Source of the DNA: Ptychodera flava
Lineage: Eukaryota > Hemichordata > Enteropneusta > Ptychoderidae
DNA length: 64,000 bases
Direction of reading: 5' to 3'
NCBI RefSeq assembly: GCF_041260155.1
Contig: NC_091945.1
Span: 32,370,296 to 32,434,295 of the forward strand
Below, piece by piece: positions 1 through 11,045 of this stretch. Within the stretch, counting starts at the first letter, position 1, and each line of letters begins with the position of its first letter. A program made the translations under genes and the position numbers. Below the pieces are notes generated by a model that saw only the letters and a list, made by a program, of their open reading frames with translations, was not told where the DNA came from and did not search any database.

Positions 1-1993
1 CCGTTTGAAATTCTTCTTCTCTCTCCATCAGTTCAACAAGTTCAGCATCTTTCTTGATGACCTTTTCTGCAACCTCCCTTTCTTGAGATGCCATCCTTTC
101 ATTCATTTCATCTTTCTCTTTCTTCAGACAATCATTCTCAATGCTAATGTCTGACATGGCTTTTTCAAGCTCCTCATACTGTCTCTCTAATTCTGTAATC
201 TTTGACTCTTTAGTACTGGCAATTTCTTGAAGTTCAACAGTCCTCTTTTCTAAGCTTTGTTTATCAATTTCTAAGGCTTGGTATTTCTCTTGAAGTTCTT
301 CAAATTCTGTTGTTTTCTCCTGTAAAGTTGTCTGCAATGAGATTTCAGATTTTTCCATCTGACTAACATGTGTGTTTAAATCTTTTATCTTGGTGTTGGA
401 TTCCTCTAGCTCATCCCGGTATTTGTTGCATGTCTGTTCAAGTTCTTTGATCCCATTTTTCAATTCAGCATTGTTACTCTCCAAAGTCTTTTGAGCATCA
501 TGTAATTTATGAAGTTCAATAATGGAACTGAGAAGTCTGTCTGCAGTTTGTTGATTGCTTTCATGAACATTTTCTGACAACTGTTGAAGCTCGGATTCAG
601 AACCCTCTGCATGCGCTGAATCAATCAACGTTCTCAGTTCGTCAAGTTCAGATTTCACTCGCTGCAATTCAGCTTCTTTGACTGACAAGTTTTCAGTAAG
701 TTCATCATTTGAAATTTTGAAATGCGTGCTGCCACTGTCAGTTTCATCACAACTCATTTGCATATCTGATTCAACAACTTTGCCAACAGTAACCTCTATT
801 GGAGACTCCTCACAAAGAGGAGATGTTTTGTTATTTCTTTCCTCCAGTTCAGCAACTCTGGCTGTTAATCTTTCAACTTCTGAGGCACTGGAAGATCTGT
901 TTGATTCTAGCTCTGTTTGGAGTTCACCAATTTTTCCATTCAACTCTTCTAGTGTTTTTCTGGACAAATCAGCCGATGCTTGCATTTCCAGTTTCACCGT
1001 TTCAAGCTCCTCATCTTTGGCATCAACAATTTTCTGCAGCTTCTCTGAAGATTCGGTCAAATTTTGATTTTCGATTCTCATGTCTCCCTGCAATTTCTCT
1101 GCTTCTTCCAGCTTTGCCCTTAACTCTTCATTTAATTGTGAAAGAGACTTCTCTTTTTCCTCGAGTTGGTTTTGTAATAGTTTCATCTGATCCCTGTTTG
1201 TACTTTCCATCTCTGTGATTCTATCCTGGAGAATTTTCAGCTGCCTGTTCATCTCGTCATTCTGACCTTTCAACTCTACATTTAGTTTTTCTGTTTCCAT
1301 CATCTTGCCGACAAGTTCATGAGCTTTGTTTGCCGAGTCAAAATGATCAGACGCTTTGACGTCCTTTTCGTTGACAAGTCCCTCCATCCTAGCAATCAGG
1401 TCCTGTTGTTTACTCTCAGAACTCAGCAATTTCTCCTCCACTTCCTTCATCTGTTCCTGTTTCTTCTTCATTTCATTCTCGATAATTTCCAACTGTTGTT
1501 TCAGGCCTTTGCTTTCCACGGACAATTCAACATTGCTCTCGTCAGTAGCTTTCAGTCTCTCCTTCAGGTCATTTTCAATGTCGGCAAACACTTTCTCACG
1601 ACTCTGGTGTTGTTTATTCAGAGCATCAATCCTCACATACAGATCGCTGTTCATACTCTCAGCGTCTTCAAGCCGGCTTCTCAAACTATCCTTCTCCTCA
1701 TTCCAAAGTTTTCTCTTCTCTTCCAGATCACTGGCAGCCCTTGAAACCTGGTATTCCATTTCCTGAATCTTCTTTTGAAATTGAGATGTGACATCTGCCA
1801 GTCTTGTCTCTGTGTCCAGTGCCAGTAGTTTCATTTCTTCACGTTCTGTTTCCAGTTGTTCGTTTCTTTGCTGGAGTTGCTGTATGTTTATTTCGCTTTG
1901 ATCCAGTTCTATCTGCAGTGCTGAGTATTTCTCTTCATCAATTGTTTGCTTCAGGCTTGAGTGTGGACTGCCCGGTGCAAAACTGTCATTTTG
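1..1993 (-). CDS. FYCO1: FYCO1 giant coiled-coil exon (partial)
   Basis: Open for 664 codons in the frame set by the upstream exon; triplets checked over most of the exon show no stop. Acceptor AG is at 1994-1995 and the exon opens [13 protein letters not shown]. The product is rich in Glu, Lys, Gln, Leu and Ser with heptad spacing, for example [15 protein letters not shown] and [15 protein letters not shown]. Vertebrate FYCO1 also packs most of its coiled coil into one very large exon. The exon continues past position 1. Plus-strand ORFs over this interval are antisense shadows. Confidence 0.93.
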
Positions 1994-2176
1994 CTGTAGA
2001 GAAAGAACAGAGGAAATGTTACACACTGCAGGCATTCAGGGCATGAAATGAAAGTCTGTTATGGCTCAGTCAGTTTAGTCATGACCCCTGAAAAGTCATT
2101 TCTTGTTGGTAGTTGAATAAAGGAGTTTTGTGGTAAAGGTGTTGTCCATGCCAATGTGGTTTCCTGTAAAATCTAT

Positions 2177-2217
<41 letters not shown>

Positions 2218-5200
2218 TCCATTACATGTACATCATTGCATTCTATACACATGAATAGTATGAGAGTAGATGAGGTGACCTTGAGGTGAACTTTCAATTT
2301 CTTAAATTCCCCTTTCTAACAATCTGTCTTCTATTTTTATCAGTTTCAGACCTTCTGGTGGAAAGCAACTGCGCTGAAATTTCAGTTTTCAACATTGAAT
2401 TAGTAAGTCATTGATCATATTTCTTGATCCCATGAAAAGAGAAGTATTTTTGAACCATGAGGGAAACCTGACAATAACCATGTGAATTTAGCTGACAGTG
2501 GTTGAAGTTGAAAACTGGTTGATACTTAACTACAGCTTCTATAATTTCAAGCCATGACATTACTCATAGAGATCTAATCCCCGCTCTTGGATTATGCCAT
2601 ATCAAGTTTCATTTCATGGCAGCTTTTTTCCTACTAGTGTGTAGAAAGTTGAACTGATATTTTTGGCACATGACTTCCTCATCTTACTTTTGAACCTACT
2701 GGGAACTTTCACATTCCAGTTGATTTGTACTTCATCCGATCAACAAGTTGAATCGCCTTCAATTTACATGATTTTATTATCTTTCAGGAGTTCATTACAG
2801 ATACAGAGAACTGAAATTCCACCAATACTGAAACCAAATTATGACACAAATATTGGGTCTACCACACATGCAGGAAATACCGCATACATTTTACATATGA
2901 TCTCATGTCAAATTCAAGGGTAGTCAGTATTTTTTGCAAAAACATTTGAATTTACATGTCAGATAAGTAAACATTATTACATTTGTATGTAGCCATGCAT
3001 TACCTGTGAAGTATAACTGGTGAGACTGCTAATACTTGATGATCTGCTTGGTGCTTGCCATAGACCATGTGCTGATGTTCCAAAAGATTTCCTGTGGATA
3101 TAATCATAATAGAAATAATATATCTTTATTAAAGGTAGAATACGCACTTGGGAGAGATATTTAGACTCTCAGATTTGCAATATTTTTACAATCTACCACT
3201 TATATGGGCTCATTTTGAAGCTCTGGGAGAACATAAAATTTCATGGTCTTATTTTTATGAAAATCGGAAATTTTATTTTTTCCTATGGAGTTAACACAGG
3301 GGTGGCAGCCATTTGGAATTTCAAATATAAGTAAATATAATGTAATTTTGTTTCCCTGGTACCAAAATTTGCATGGTGAGCCCTGATATTTATTCTTGAT
3401 TTTGAAAGAGAATGGTGGAAAGTTTCCTTGAGAAAAAGTTTGAGCAAAAGTTTAGGTTTTTCACTTTTGAAGTGCATACAACCTCAACAACTACCTTAGT
3501 TTCAATACTGATTTACTCACTCAATGCTCAGAAACCATCGTGATTTAAATTTTTCAGATGTTAAATTTTTTATCAAGATTTACCTCCTTGCTAATATTTG
3601 TATACTCACTACTTAAATATGAAAAATTGTGTCATTATTCTCAGTATTAAAATCTTCACTATTCATCTTTGGTATTTAAAGCTTTGTAAGCTTTGATGGA
3701 AAAAAGGAATGAATGGGAAATAAACAATTCTGTGAGAGTGTTGGAACTTCTCAACCTCTCTAAGAATGAACTAGAAATTCAATTTAGTTAACATATTGAT
3801 TCCATGCCATCTGACCACTTTCACTGATATAAAAATCTCTGATAAAAAAAACACTTCATGTAGCTGTGGCTCACTCCTTTCTACAAATTGACAGGACTGG
3901 TGGGCTGTATGTCTGGCGATACGGTACCAGAAGTTTTTATTCACAGTGAATAAATTTCTAGCTTAATTCTTAACTATTCTTTTTCTAAAACTGATTGTTC
4001 AATTGTACACAGAAACAAAGAAGTAAATAACAATGTTGTTTCACTCCATTCAGGCTTACCTTGCAAAAGTTGGCCAACTACTATCGAGGTCATACCCCGT
4101 AGGTGAAAGGTCAAACTGGATTTCATTGAGGTCATACATGTCACTGACCAGAGCTGAGCTATGTTTGTGGTTCAGCAACACTGACTTGGGTGTGTACCAA
4201 TCACTGTAAATCAATGACAAGGTCAAACATATTTTGATAAATGAAAAAGTGCACAATTTTGTATTATAATGACAAAACAAATAATATTACAAACAGAAAT
4301 ATTTGCATTGTGTGTAGTAAGTGCACTTAACAATTATGCAAATAACATCAAAGTACAAATTAAATATGATATGTTATTGATATTTCCTTACTCTCCATAT
4401 GCTAAATCTGTGGAAGGTTTTGGATTCATGAGCAAATAAGTTCCATGACAATCAAAATGTGAGACTACTTTCCATTGTTATTGCAAGAAAATTGTCATTG
4501 GCAAAACATCATGTCCTCTATGAAAAATGTACGATTGGTGTTAACCTTAATTTCACAATCAATCATTTGAGGTAAGAAATGTTATCAAACAAAAGAACTC
4601 ATGTGCAAAGGTAACAATTAATGAGTCTACATTATTGTCTTAACACAAAGTGTATTGGAGGTTACATTGTTTTAATGTCAATGACATTTAATGGTTTATT
4701 CAAGAACACGACTGACAATGAACCACTCTATGATTTTTCAGAATGACACTGACTCAATAAAGAATTGAAAGATATTCAACCAAATGAAATGTAATTTGAC
4801 AAGAAACAACATGTTTCAGTAGATTCACCTTGTAACTTTTCCATTCATGACACATTGTTGCATGGTATCAGCCAATCTCTGTTGGACCAGACTGTATCTG
4901 ATGAAAGCCCTACCTTTGCCCAGTGATGTACGCAGCTGATGGAGACAATGAAGAACTATCAGTGTTTGTAAACATTAACCTCAACATTCGGAACAGTATG
5001 GCAACTACTGTGACATCCCGGGTCATCAAAGAAACTTGCGATGGTTTCATTCATTTGTAATGTTTTTCTGGAGAGCTTTGCATAGGCAGATTACTGACCG
5101 TAAAGAGAGACACCTACTTGGGGAGGGGGGAGAGGAAGGGGTACAGATGCAGAATCTTGAGGTGTATCTTATAGAACTTTTAAAAAATACACACAAGTAA

Positions 5201-8200
5201 ATATACTTGTTATATTACTTCCAGTTTGGTTGATGTACAAGAAAATGGAAGTATATAGTTACAACATTAAAAGTTGCAACAGTTAGTGCTATTTTGATAA
5301 TTTTCGTTTTAAAATTAATTACTGTTATAAAATCATGTTTACTGAGAGATGTGTATCTTTATGTCCATTGCAGCATTATTAGGCCGTTCTGACACAGCAT
5401 TTAACAACGTTGTGAACGCCGTTGTTATGGTAAACAACGACGAAAACCACGTGGTGAGAACAGTTAACGACGGTGCTGCGACGGCGTCGATCTACGGCGT
5501 CGAATTTCGTCAGACCTGCAACGGCGCGCCGACGCAAATTGTGTGTCAGAACGGTTAACGACGGTGTAAACGCCCTCTCGCGACGACTTTTGTCCAAAAC
5601 ATTACCTCTGACCTATCAGCTCGAGTGCACAGTACGCATAGCTGGACTCGACACGAACCATGGAAGACAACAGATCTCTCGCTCCCATGTATTAAGTGTG
5701 AAAGAGGCTGCCCACCTAACTATCCAAAATGTTTTTGTGTCGAGTTTGTGTTTGGTTCGTTTCAAAAATGTGTTCCTACATTCTTATCCGATTGTTTGTG
5801 TTAATAAAAAATGTTTGTTTCGCCTCGGATATTTGTAGGGAAGTTTGGATTAGTGTGTACGGTAATCTTTTGTTTGTGTGGGGAAAGCTTATGGCGAGAC
5901 GCAGCCGGACCTATGGTGTTACAAAGTTGATAGAGTGGCCCTTTGACGCTAGCGTTTCGAAACCCGAGTGTGGTTTCTCATCAGTCGCAGTGTAGATTCT
6001 TTCCTTTGTTTGGTTTGTGAAAATTATTTTAATGGGTTTTAGTGATCTTGCTCATCGAATAGCGAGGCAAGAATATCAATGTTTGGGTCTCGTTGTGAGT
6101 CCATTTATGCATTCCTGAGGCGACGATGAACTGTTGAATCCGTCTGGATCGCATATGAAGGTGAAAATACAGGAGACACGCCGCTACAGTTGCGTCCTGG
6201 ACATCCGCCATTGTTGTTTATATCCAACCTGTACTATAGACATATATTGAACGTAGAGGGCGCAAAACACACGGTGTTTTCCTCAAAACACCGGAGGAAA
6301 TTCCGTGTATGGACATAAGTAGAGATTAAGGGTTAATCCACAGGTGTTTACCAATCAAAACGTTAGTTACCGGCGGCGTTGGTTTGGCTAGTGGGAACAC
6401 AGTATATGTTGGTGGTATTAAAAGATTAAAGTTCTGCAAATAACGTACATGGCCACAGATGTGAAATAGAACAGAATCAGGGAATTACACGACAAAAATA
6501 GAACAGCAACATCCGATCTAAATGGTTATCAGCATTGTTTTGAACAGCCTGTCATACTCTGTTACACATGTACTATGGTATAAATACAAAGTGCAATTCA
6601 GGAATGTCCAGAATACTGGTAACCCATCTGATTTTTTGTTGGTTTTCGTTTGTCATCCCACTACACGAGTCATTAACCCTCTTGCCACCCATCTCTTGCA
6701 AGTCTAATAATTGTTGTCAATGATATGGTTGGATCTATTTACATCATACAGGGGTGACAGTCTTTGACAACTTGGTAAATGTCCTGTTGAGATCAAGTGT
6801 TGTCTTACCTCTGGCATTGATTTCACAAATCTTATTCCTTCATTCAGTCCTTTTACTTTATACAGAGAACTGTAGAAATAATCCCAGAAGTCTTTCTTGC
6901 CACCAAGTAGACTGCTTTTTTCTGAAACAGAAATTTAAATCATGCTTGACGTTTTTCTTACTCATTTTTGAGAGAAATTTGCAAAATTAATTTTTGGGTT
7001 GTACAACAATAATTAATGGTGTCTACATGCATTTTAGGATGGTTCAGACTTCTCTGTTTTGATAGTTTTTCATATCATTCTGTCCAGTAAAGTAACTGCT
7101 ATTCAAATATTTGCCTCCAAGTTCTCAAACACATGTTGAGCAATGCAATGTATCATGTATTCACCAGGTAAATCACCATTTTCAATTGAAAATCATATAT
7201 CAGAACTTCAACCACAACTTTAAAATGTGTTTTGTTTGTACATTGCTTGTAGGCGTATCAGTTGATGATTAAATGTAGGTTGTCCAGTCATTTCATTCTA
7301 CTGTCATGTTACACCATAGACCCTGGACCATTTTGCTACAGGGTCTATGGTTATAGACATGTTTGCTGTCATTTGAGATGGCTTGAATCGAATATCAAAC
7401 AAGTGCTTTTCCTGTCAATATAAAAATGAACCTCAAGTAACATTATATTGATGGTGAAATTGGGGGAAAGAAAGTTGCATTGTAGCATGTAAGGCCAGAA
7501 GAGAGGTAACTTTGATGACTATTTTGCTATTTTTGTTTTGTATGCAAGTTGTTGTTCTATCACCCAAGTCATGTTGAAACACCAACTATTTAGCTTGTCA
7601 ACACAGCACCAGATTGTAAAATGCACTGTTGTTGTTTACATTTGAATTCTAGTCCAGACAGGAATTCACTTGTCAACAATAACAATGCACATTACACATG
7701 TACAGGCTGAGTTGACAAACTCAATACTTTGTATCTCAACGTGCTTTGGAGTGTAGAACAAGAAACTGTAGTGATATTGTGAAACATTGTGAAAAAAATT
7801 CTCGAAAGTTACAGCTACTGGACTTTAAAATTACAAAAAGATAGTTTCTTATCGGGCATTAACACTTACCTTTCCTGTTGGTCCTCAGTAACAATTCCAA
7901 TTTAGCACATAGTTTATGTAAGGTGGTATTGTCATCCGTTATCGGGATCTGACTGTCTCTGTAGTCACGCTTCAATTCCTGGATACATTCTGGGGAAAAA
8001 CCAGGAAATAAAGAAAACTAATGGAAACTGAAATCAGATATTCATAAAACCACCATTAGTTACTGTAAATGCCAATATCACCTGATCACTTCCTATTTCT
8101 TCTGCAAGTTTCACAACTGGCAAACTGCGGCTCCTTAGTGAGACACATCACAATAGTGGTACATAGTTATCATATCATATAATGACCACACTAAAACATG

Positions 8201-8336
8201 CATCTTCTAGTAAAAATTAACTATGGCACGGGAGTTAAATTCTTTGCACAGGAGTTAAATGAAGAATTTACAGAAAATGGCATGAGATGTTACCTTTAAG
8301 ATCTTGAATAATCTTTGGATGTTGGCTCTCTGCCAT
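1..8336 (-). CDS. FYCO1: FYCO1 orthologue, RUN/coiled-coil autophagy adaptor (spliced, C-terminus beyond left edge)
   Basis: Seven coding exons read right to left: 8294-8336, 7870-7989, 6809-6921, 4829-4935, 4060-4203, 3004-3091 and 1-1993. All introns are GT-AG, and the phases join into one frame of 869 codons with no stop. Residues about 35-170 form a RUN domain; its hallmark strings [28 protein letters not shown] and SSWPTFAR are near-identical to vertebrate FYCO1. From about residue 210 the protein is charged coiled coil. The family protein is about 1,480 aa; the missing C-terminus should hold more coiled coil, the FYVE zinc finger (PI3P), the LC3-interacting motif and a GOLD domain. Known role: links Rab7- and LC3-positive late endosomes and autophagosomes to kinesin-1 for plus-end transport. 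RUFY proteins share the RUN domain, but the string after it ([20 protein letters not shown]) is FYCO1-specific. LZTFL1 lies head-to-head. Confidence 0.95.
2178..2216 (+). repeat. 39-base poly-G tract in FYCO1 intron 7
   Basis: Thirty-nine uninterrupted G residues, read as C in the FYCO1 transcript. Either a real homopolymer with G-quadruplex potential on the plus strand, or a place where assembly length is unreliable. Confidence 0.9.
3004..3091 (-). CDS. FYCO1: FYCO1 exon after the RUN domain
   Basis: 88 nt between acceptor ccacag and donor gtaatg. It encodes the Ser-rich linker [19 protein letters not shown] then [10 protein letters not shown], matching the vertebrate FYCO1 linker (LWKPPSRSSSMSS) between RUN domain and coiled coil. 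Phases fit the exons on both sides. Confidence 0.93.
3129..3500. mobile_element. candidate TTAA-type MITE (family D)
   Basis: Starts at a TTAA (3129-3132) followed by AGGTAGAATACGCACTT. The right side, read on the minus strand, has CTAAGGTAG and then AGGTTGTATGCACTT, an imperfect terminal inverted repeat. The interior is AT-rich with no coding potential. Lies inside FYCO1 intron 6. The right boundary is approximate. Confidence 0.5.
4060..4203 (-). CDS. FYCO1: FYCO1 exon, RUN domain C-terminal part
   Basis: 144 nt with acceptor tttacag and donor gtaagc. Encodes [16 protein letters not shown], then [16 protein letters not shown] and SSWPTFAR, the last helices of the RUN domain. Joins upstream through a split AGT codon (VTS-DWY) and downstream through a split AGG. 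Confidence 0.95.
4829..4935 (-). CDS. FYCO1: FYCO1 exon, RUN domain core
   Basis: 107 nt with acceptor catcag and donor gtgaat. Encodes [20 protein letters not shown] followed by [15 protein letters not shown], almost identical to the vertebrate FYCO1 RUN core. The [13 protein letters not shown] string is the most conserved RUN motif. Confidence 0.97.
5379..5557. mobile_element. short PIF/Harbinger-like MITE candidate
   Basis: Inverted repeats CCGTTCTGACACA at 5384-5396 and TGTGTCAGAACGG at 5542-5554 match perfectly over 13 bp and are flanked on both sides by TTA, the target duplication typical of PIF/Harbinger elements. The interior is CpG-rich with repeats of GTTAACGACGG. No coding potential. 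The superfamily is inferred only from the TTA flanks and GG start. Confidence 0.6.
5558..6420. other. CpG-rich stretch in FYCO1 intron 4
   Basis: Clearly richer in CpG than the surrounding AT-rich intron. It follows the TTA-flanked foldback and includes a perfect 9-bp hairpin (CGGTGTTTT / AAAACACCG, loop of four) at 6272-6293. Short ORFs exist on both strands, but none has splice signals or recognisable protein content. It could be an internal promoter or decayed transposon DNA. Confidence 0.4.
6809..6921 (-). CDS. FYCO1: FYCO1 exon, RUN domain middle
   Basis: 113 nt with acceptor tttcag and donor gtaaga. Encodes [20 protein letters not shown] followed by [17 protein letters not shown], matching vertebrate FYCO1 KEKATLLGNKKDYWDYF. 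Phase 0 at its 3' end leads directly into LRTSLGKG. Confidence 0.96.
7313..7351. repeat. perfect 13-bp stem-loop in FYCO1 intron 3
   Basis: ACCATAGACCCTG and CAGGGTCTATGGT form an uninterrupted 13-bp stem around a 13-nt loop. No longer terminal repeats were seen, so it is either a tiny foldback element or a cruciform-forming palindrome. Confidence 0.75.
7489..7828 (+). mobile_element. TTAA-type MITE family A, copy 1
   Basis: Right end reads GTTACAGCTACTGGACTTTAA; the left end is degenerate (AAGGCCAGAAGAGAGGTAAC). It shares internal motifs with the copies at 14701 and 22478, such as GCACTGTTGTTGTTTACA and TCAACAATAA. It lies in FYCO1 intron 3, just downstream of exon 7870-7989 in transcript order. 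No coding potential. Confidence 0.7.
7870..7989 (-). CDS. FYCO1: FYCO1 exon, start of RUN domain
   Basis: 120 nt with acceptor ccccag and donor gtaagt. Encodes [20 protein letters not shown] then [19 protein letters not shown], parallel to the human start of the RUN domain (ITDDSTSLHKFSYKLEYLL). Confidence 0.95.
8294..8336 (-). CDS. FYCO1: FYCO1 start-codon exon
   Basis: The ATG at 8336-8334 opens [14 protein letters not shown], resembling the human N-terminus MAASNAESQLQRIIRDLQ. Donor gtaaca at 8293-8292. The exon extends 5' as untranslated leader to an acceptor (cccttttag) at 8409-8410, so the transcribed exon is 8294-8408. Confidence 0.93.
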
Positions 8337-8378
8337 GATGTTTGACCTTTCACCTTTCAAAAGACACAACGTTTGATC

Positions 8379-8396
8379 TTATACAAGTTCTTCCAT
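8379..8396 (-). promoter_or_regulatory. five-codon uORF in FYCO1 leader
   Basis: ATG GAA GAA CTT GTA TAA lies 42 nt upstream of the FYCO1 start in the same exon. It ends before the main ATG, so it could reduce translation or allow reinitiation. The sequence is direct; the effect is inferred. Confidence 0.6.
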
Positions 8397-9870
8397 ACCA
8401 GCTCAAATCTAAAAGGGAATAGAAAGGGAAGTTTGTTTTTAATATTGACAGATCAAAAAGGCTGCAAATCGTATGGTAGCTCATATGGGATGTCATATAA
8501 ATGTTTGAGTTGTACTGAACTAAAGTGACCACACTATCACTATCAAATATTGGTATTTCTGTATAAGATAATATGGGTAGTACATAATATAATTTGCGAT
8601 GAAAAGAGCTGTTATCTTCGGCTGAAATGTTGTTTTTGGTGACACAATAATTTATTACTGATCTGTTTGTTATTTGGTGAAGGCAAAACCTTACTAACAC
8701 TAGGGCATTCATATATATTTCAAACGCTTGTCAGTGGCATTGAGATTGACAACTTGCCAGTGAAGCGGAGGCATTAAAAGTTGTTTATTCCCGTTCATGT
8801 GTAAGGAAATGTTTTGACAGAAAAGTATCTGGCCAAAAGTAGCAAGTAGCTGCTCACTTTGGTAGCATTGTCTGAAAATGAACACCGTGTTATCATGTTA
8901 CAATTGTGCATATTGATCAGGATCTTTATATGGTGTCTCATATACTGTACATTCTGCACAGGAAGTAAAAAGTACTGGACAACAAGGCTATGTCTGGTTA
9001 AAAGAAACTTCAGTATGTACAGTTTCCTTTGGAAAACAAAAACATTTATGGATGATTATTAACAAGGAAAGGCATGATTATGTTTGCAGCTGATTTAGAT
9101 TTAAGATGTTACTGTGAAGAGCAGATTAAGTAAAAATACGATAGAAAGACCACTATAACCATTGCCCTCCTGAATTCCTATGGATGTGCGTGGTAGTGTA
9201 GTACTTAAATAACACGTTGTCAATCTTTTGTTCTCAATTGAAATTTCTGAAATACATTTCTTGTAAGACAAAAATCCGTTAGTGGGACTTTTTCGTGATT
9301 GCGAAAAAGCCCCTTTTTACAGGAATCCTGTGATAAATCGCACCTAAACAATCTCGAACTTCCTTGTAAAATTGACATCCTGGCACCTCCTTATATGACA
9401 TTCTTTAATAAAACTACACAAAATGGCAGGTTATGGACCTACAGTATCGTGGGAAATGTATTCTGTATCGATCCTATGGCAGATGGAGTTACCATCAGGG
9501 CTCTCAGAAGCAAGTTCCCGTACTTTGTCGGAATTTGATGGGTGTTGCTCAAAAAGATTAACACACACCGTGATCGTATCGATTAATATGCGGCCCAAAA
9601 GAAGCCTCGATCTGCAAAGTTAAAACCGTTTAGCTCATTTCGTATCCCCTTTCGCAGATGGTAACTAGTGGCACTGCGATGTGTATGATGCCCTGATATT
9701 TTTATTTCCAAGGGTTGTTCAGTTCACAAACGTAGTCAGTATAAATGGAGTGTCAATGAAGCGTCCGCGTCCAAAAGCTCAAATGCATACGGAATGTGGG
9801 AAGATGGATGCGATCGGCGTCTTCGGATCATAAAATTATCACCGTTGATTAACTAAAGACCACAACTTAC

Positions 9871-10020
9871 CAGAAATACGCTGACATATATTTGTCTTCC
9901 TACAGTAGTTTTAATTCGCCTTTTTACAGCACAAACATATAAACATTGCAAACTGGCTGTTCAATATGGCGTATGACTCGTGAGGTCAGCTGACAATTTG
10001 TTTTGTCATGTGACTACTGC
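9871..10020 (-). other. FYCO1: probable noncoding first exon of FYCO1
   Basis: A strong minus-strand donor (TTTCTG|gtaagttgtg) at 9870-9869 can splice to the acceptor at 8409-8410 upstream of the FYCO1 ATG. The 5' end is not visible; 10020 is an estimate placed within the CpG-rich, E-box-bearing stretch. No ATG-initiated coding extension is needed. Confidence 0.55.
9985..10014. promoter_or_regulatory. paired E-boxes in the FYCO1 promoter
   Basis: GTCAGCTGAC, a perfect 10-bp palindrome, at 9985-9994 and GTCATGTGAC at 10005-10014, start to start 20 bp apart. The second resembles the MITF/TFE3-type CATGTG variant of the CLEAR motif. FYCO1 is an autophagy-lysosome gene, so TFEB/MITF control is plausible but inferred. 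Confidence 0.45.
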
Positions 10021-10978
10021 CCGTCGGGCCGAGGACACGATCGACGCGTCGACGACCCCTGCTGACTACTAAGGCAGCAGCCATTCCTTGCACGGTTGGG
10101 GGAATCAGAATATTTTTCTATCAATAGCTTTACGAACAGCAATGGTAAATTTTAAGAGGTAAAACTAGAACATCTTATTATATATTCAAGTGGCAAAGTT
10201 TTAAGGTATGTTAAATTTTCAATCTACCATGATTTTCATTTACATGATAAATTTCAGCGGCAAAAATAATTACTCGTTAAGCTTATTTCAGTTAGCATTC
10301 AGACACTATGGAACTTTTATCTTCTCAATCAAAATGTCAGTGTTTAACCGGGAAGGCCTGGTGTAATCAAGAATGATATGGCTGAAATGTGCCAAATGTA
10401 TCTATTATTTTGACAAATATTAAAAAATGTTAATGAAATTTAAACAGGGCAATAGTTAATTGCAATGCAAGTATTAACAATTCCTTCAGCGCATCTAGTA
10501 TATTTAGAAAATTCTTTAGATAGACATTTTTTTTCGAAACTCCGAAAATATACAAATGTCATTTTCCTCTGGTTTATGAAAATAACGCCAAAGGAACACA
10601 GAATATTCATGGTAAGTATCACTTCACATGAAAAGGGACCTGATATTTTTATTTATGTGCAATATTTGGTTCGTGAAAATAAACGGGCCCTCCCTACGTA
10701 TTTCAGATGAACGTTCTCTGTTTCTTTTGCTGGGTACAAAGACGATGGGTAGTTATTTGTTTCCGTGTGTAAGCTGGAATCTGAAAGGAAAATTGTGCAT
10801 AAGGCATACAATATAGCTATTCTAATTTGGCATATTGACACAGAGAAATATTGACGTTCGTCGTCGAAAATTACTTTACTGCATATCTCCTGCATTGCCC
10901 TTGCGTCTTGTAACATCCGGGCACTTTATGATACTGACGCATGCTTAGTTCGCATCATAAGTGCTCCCATTGAGTTGA
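10021..10978. promoter_or_regulatory. shared head-to-head promoter region of FYCO1 and LZTFL1
   Basis: Lies between the FYCO1 leader exon and the LZTFL1 first exon, which point away from each other. CpG-rich patches occur near 10020-10060 and 10850-11020; the middle is AT-rich and shows no exon. No TATA box at a convincing spacing was found for either gene. Start sites are estimates. Confidence 0.5.
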
Positions 10979-11042
10979 CGGAAATACCTTAGTCAGCTTC
11001 GTGAGGTATCTTGGCCGCGGTTGTGAGCATATTAAGTTTGAA

Positions 11043-11045
11043 ATG
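11043..11045 (+). CDS. LZTFL1: LZTFL1 exon 1 (start codon only)
   Basis: The ATG directly abuts a consensus donor (ATG|gtaagtattg). Exon 2 begins in phase 0 with GCTGAGCTAGGA, giving M-AELGLN exactly as in the family. The leader probably starts near 10950; the exact start site is not visible. This is the only ATG-donor combination seen upstream that gives the expected N-terminus. Confidence 0.8.

Noticed and set aside
678..2046. Several plus-strand ORFs of 80-140 codons
   Set aside because: They are antisense to the continuous FYCO1 coiled-coil exon; their Ser/Leu/Phe-rich content is the complement of Glu/Lys/Gln codons.
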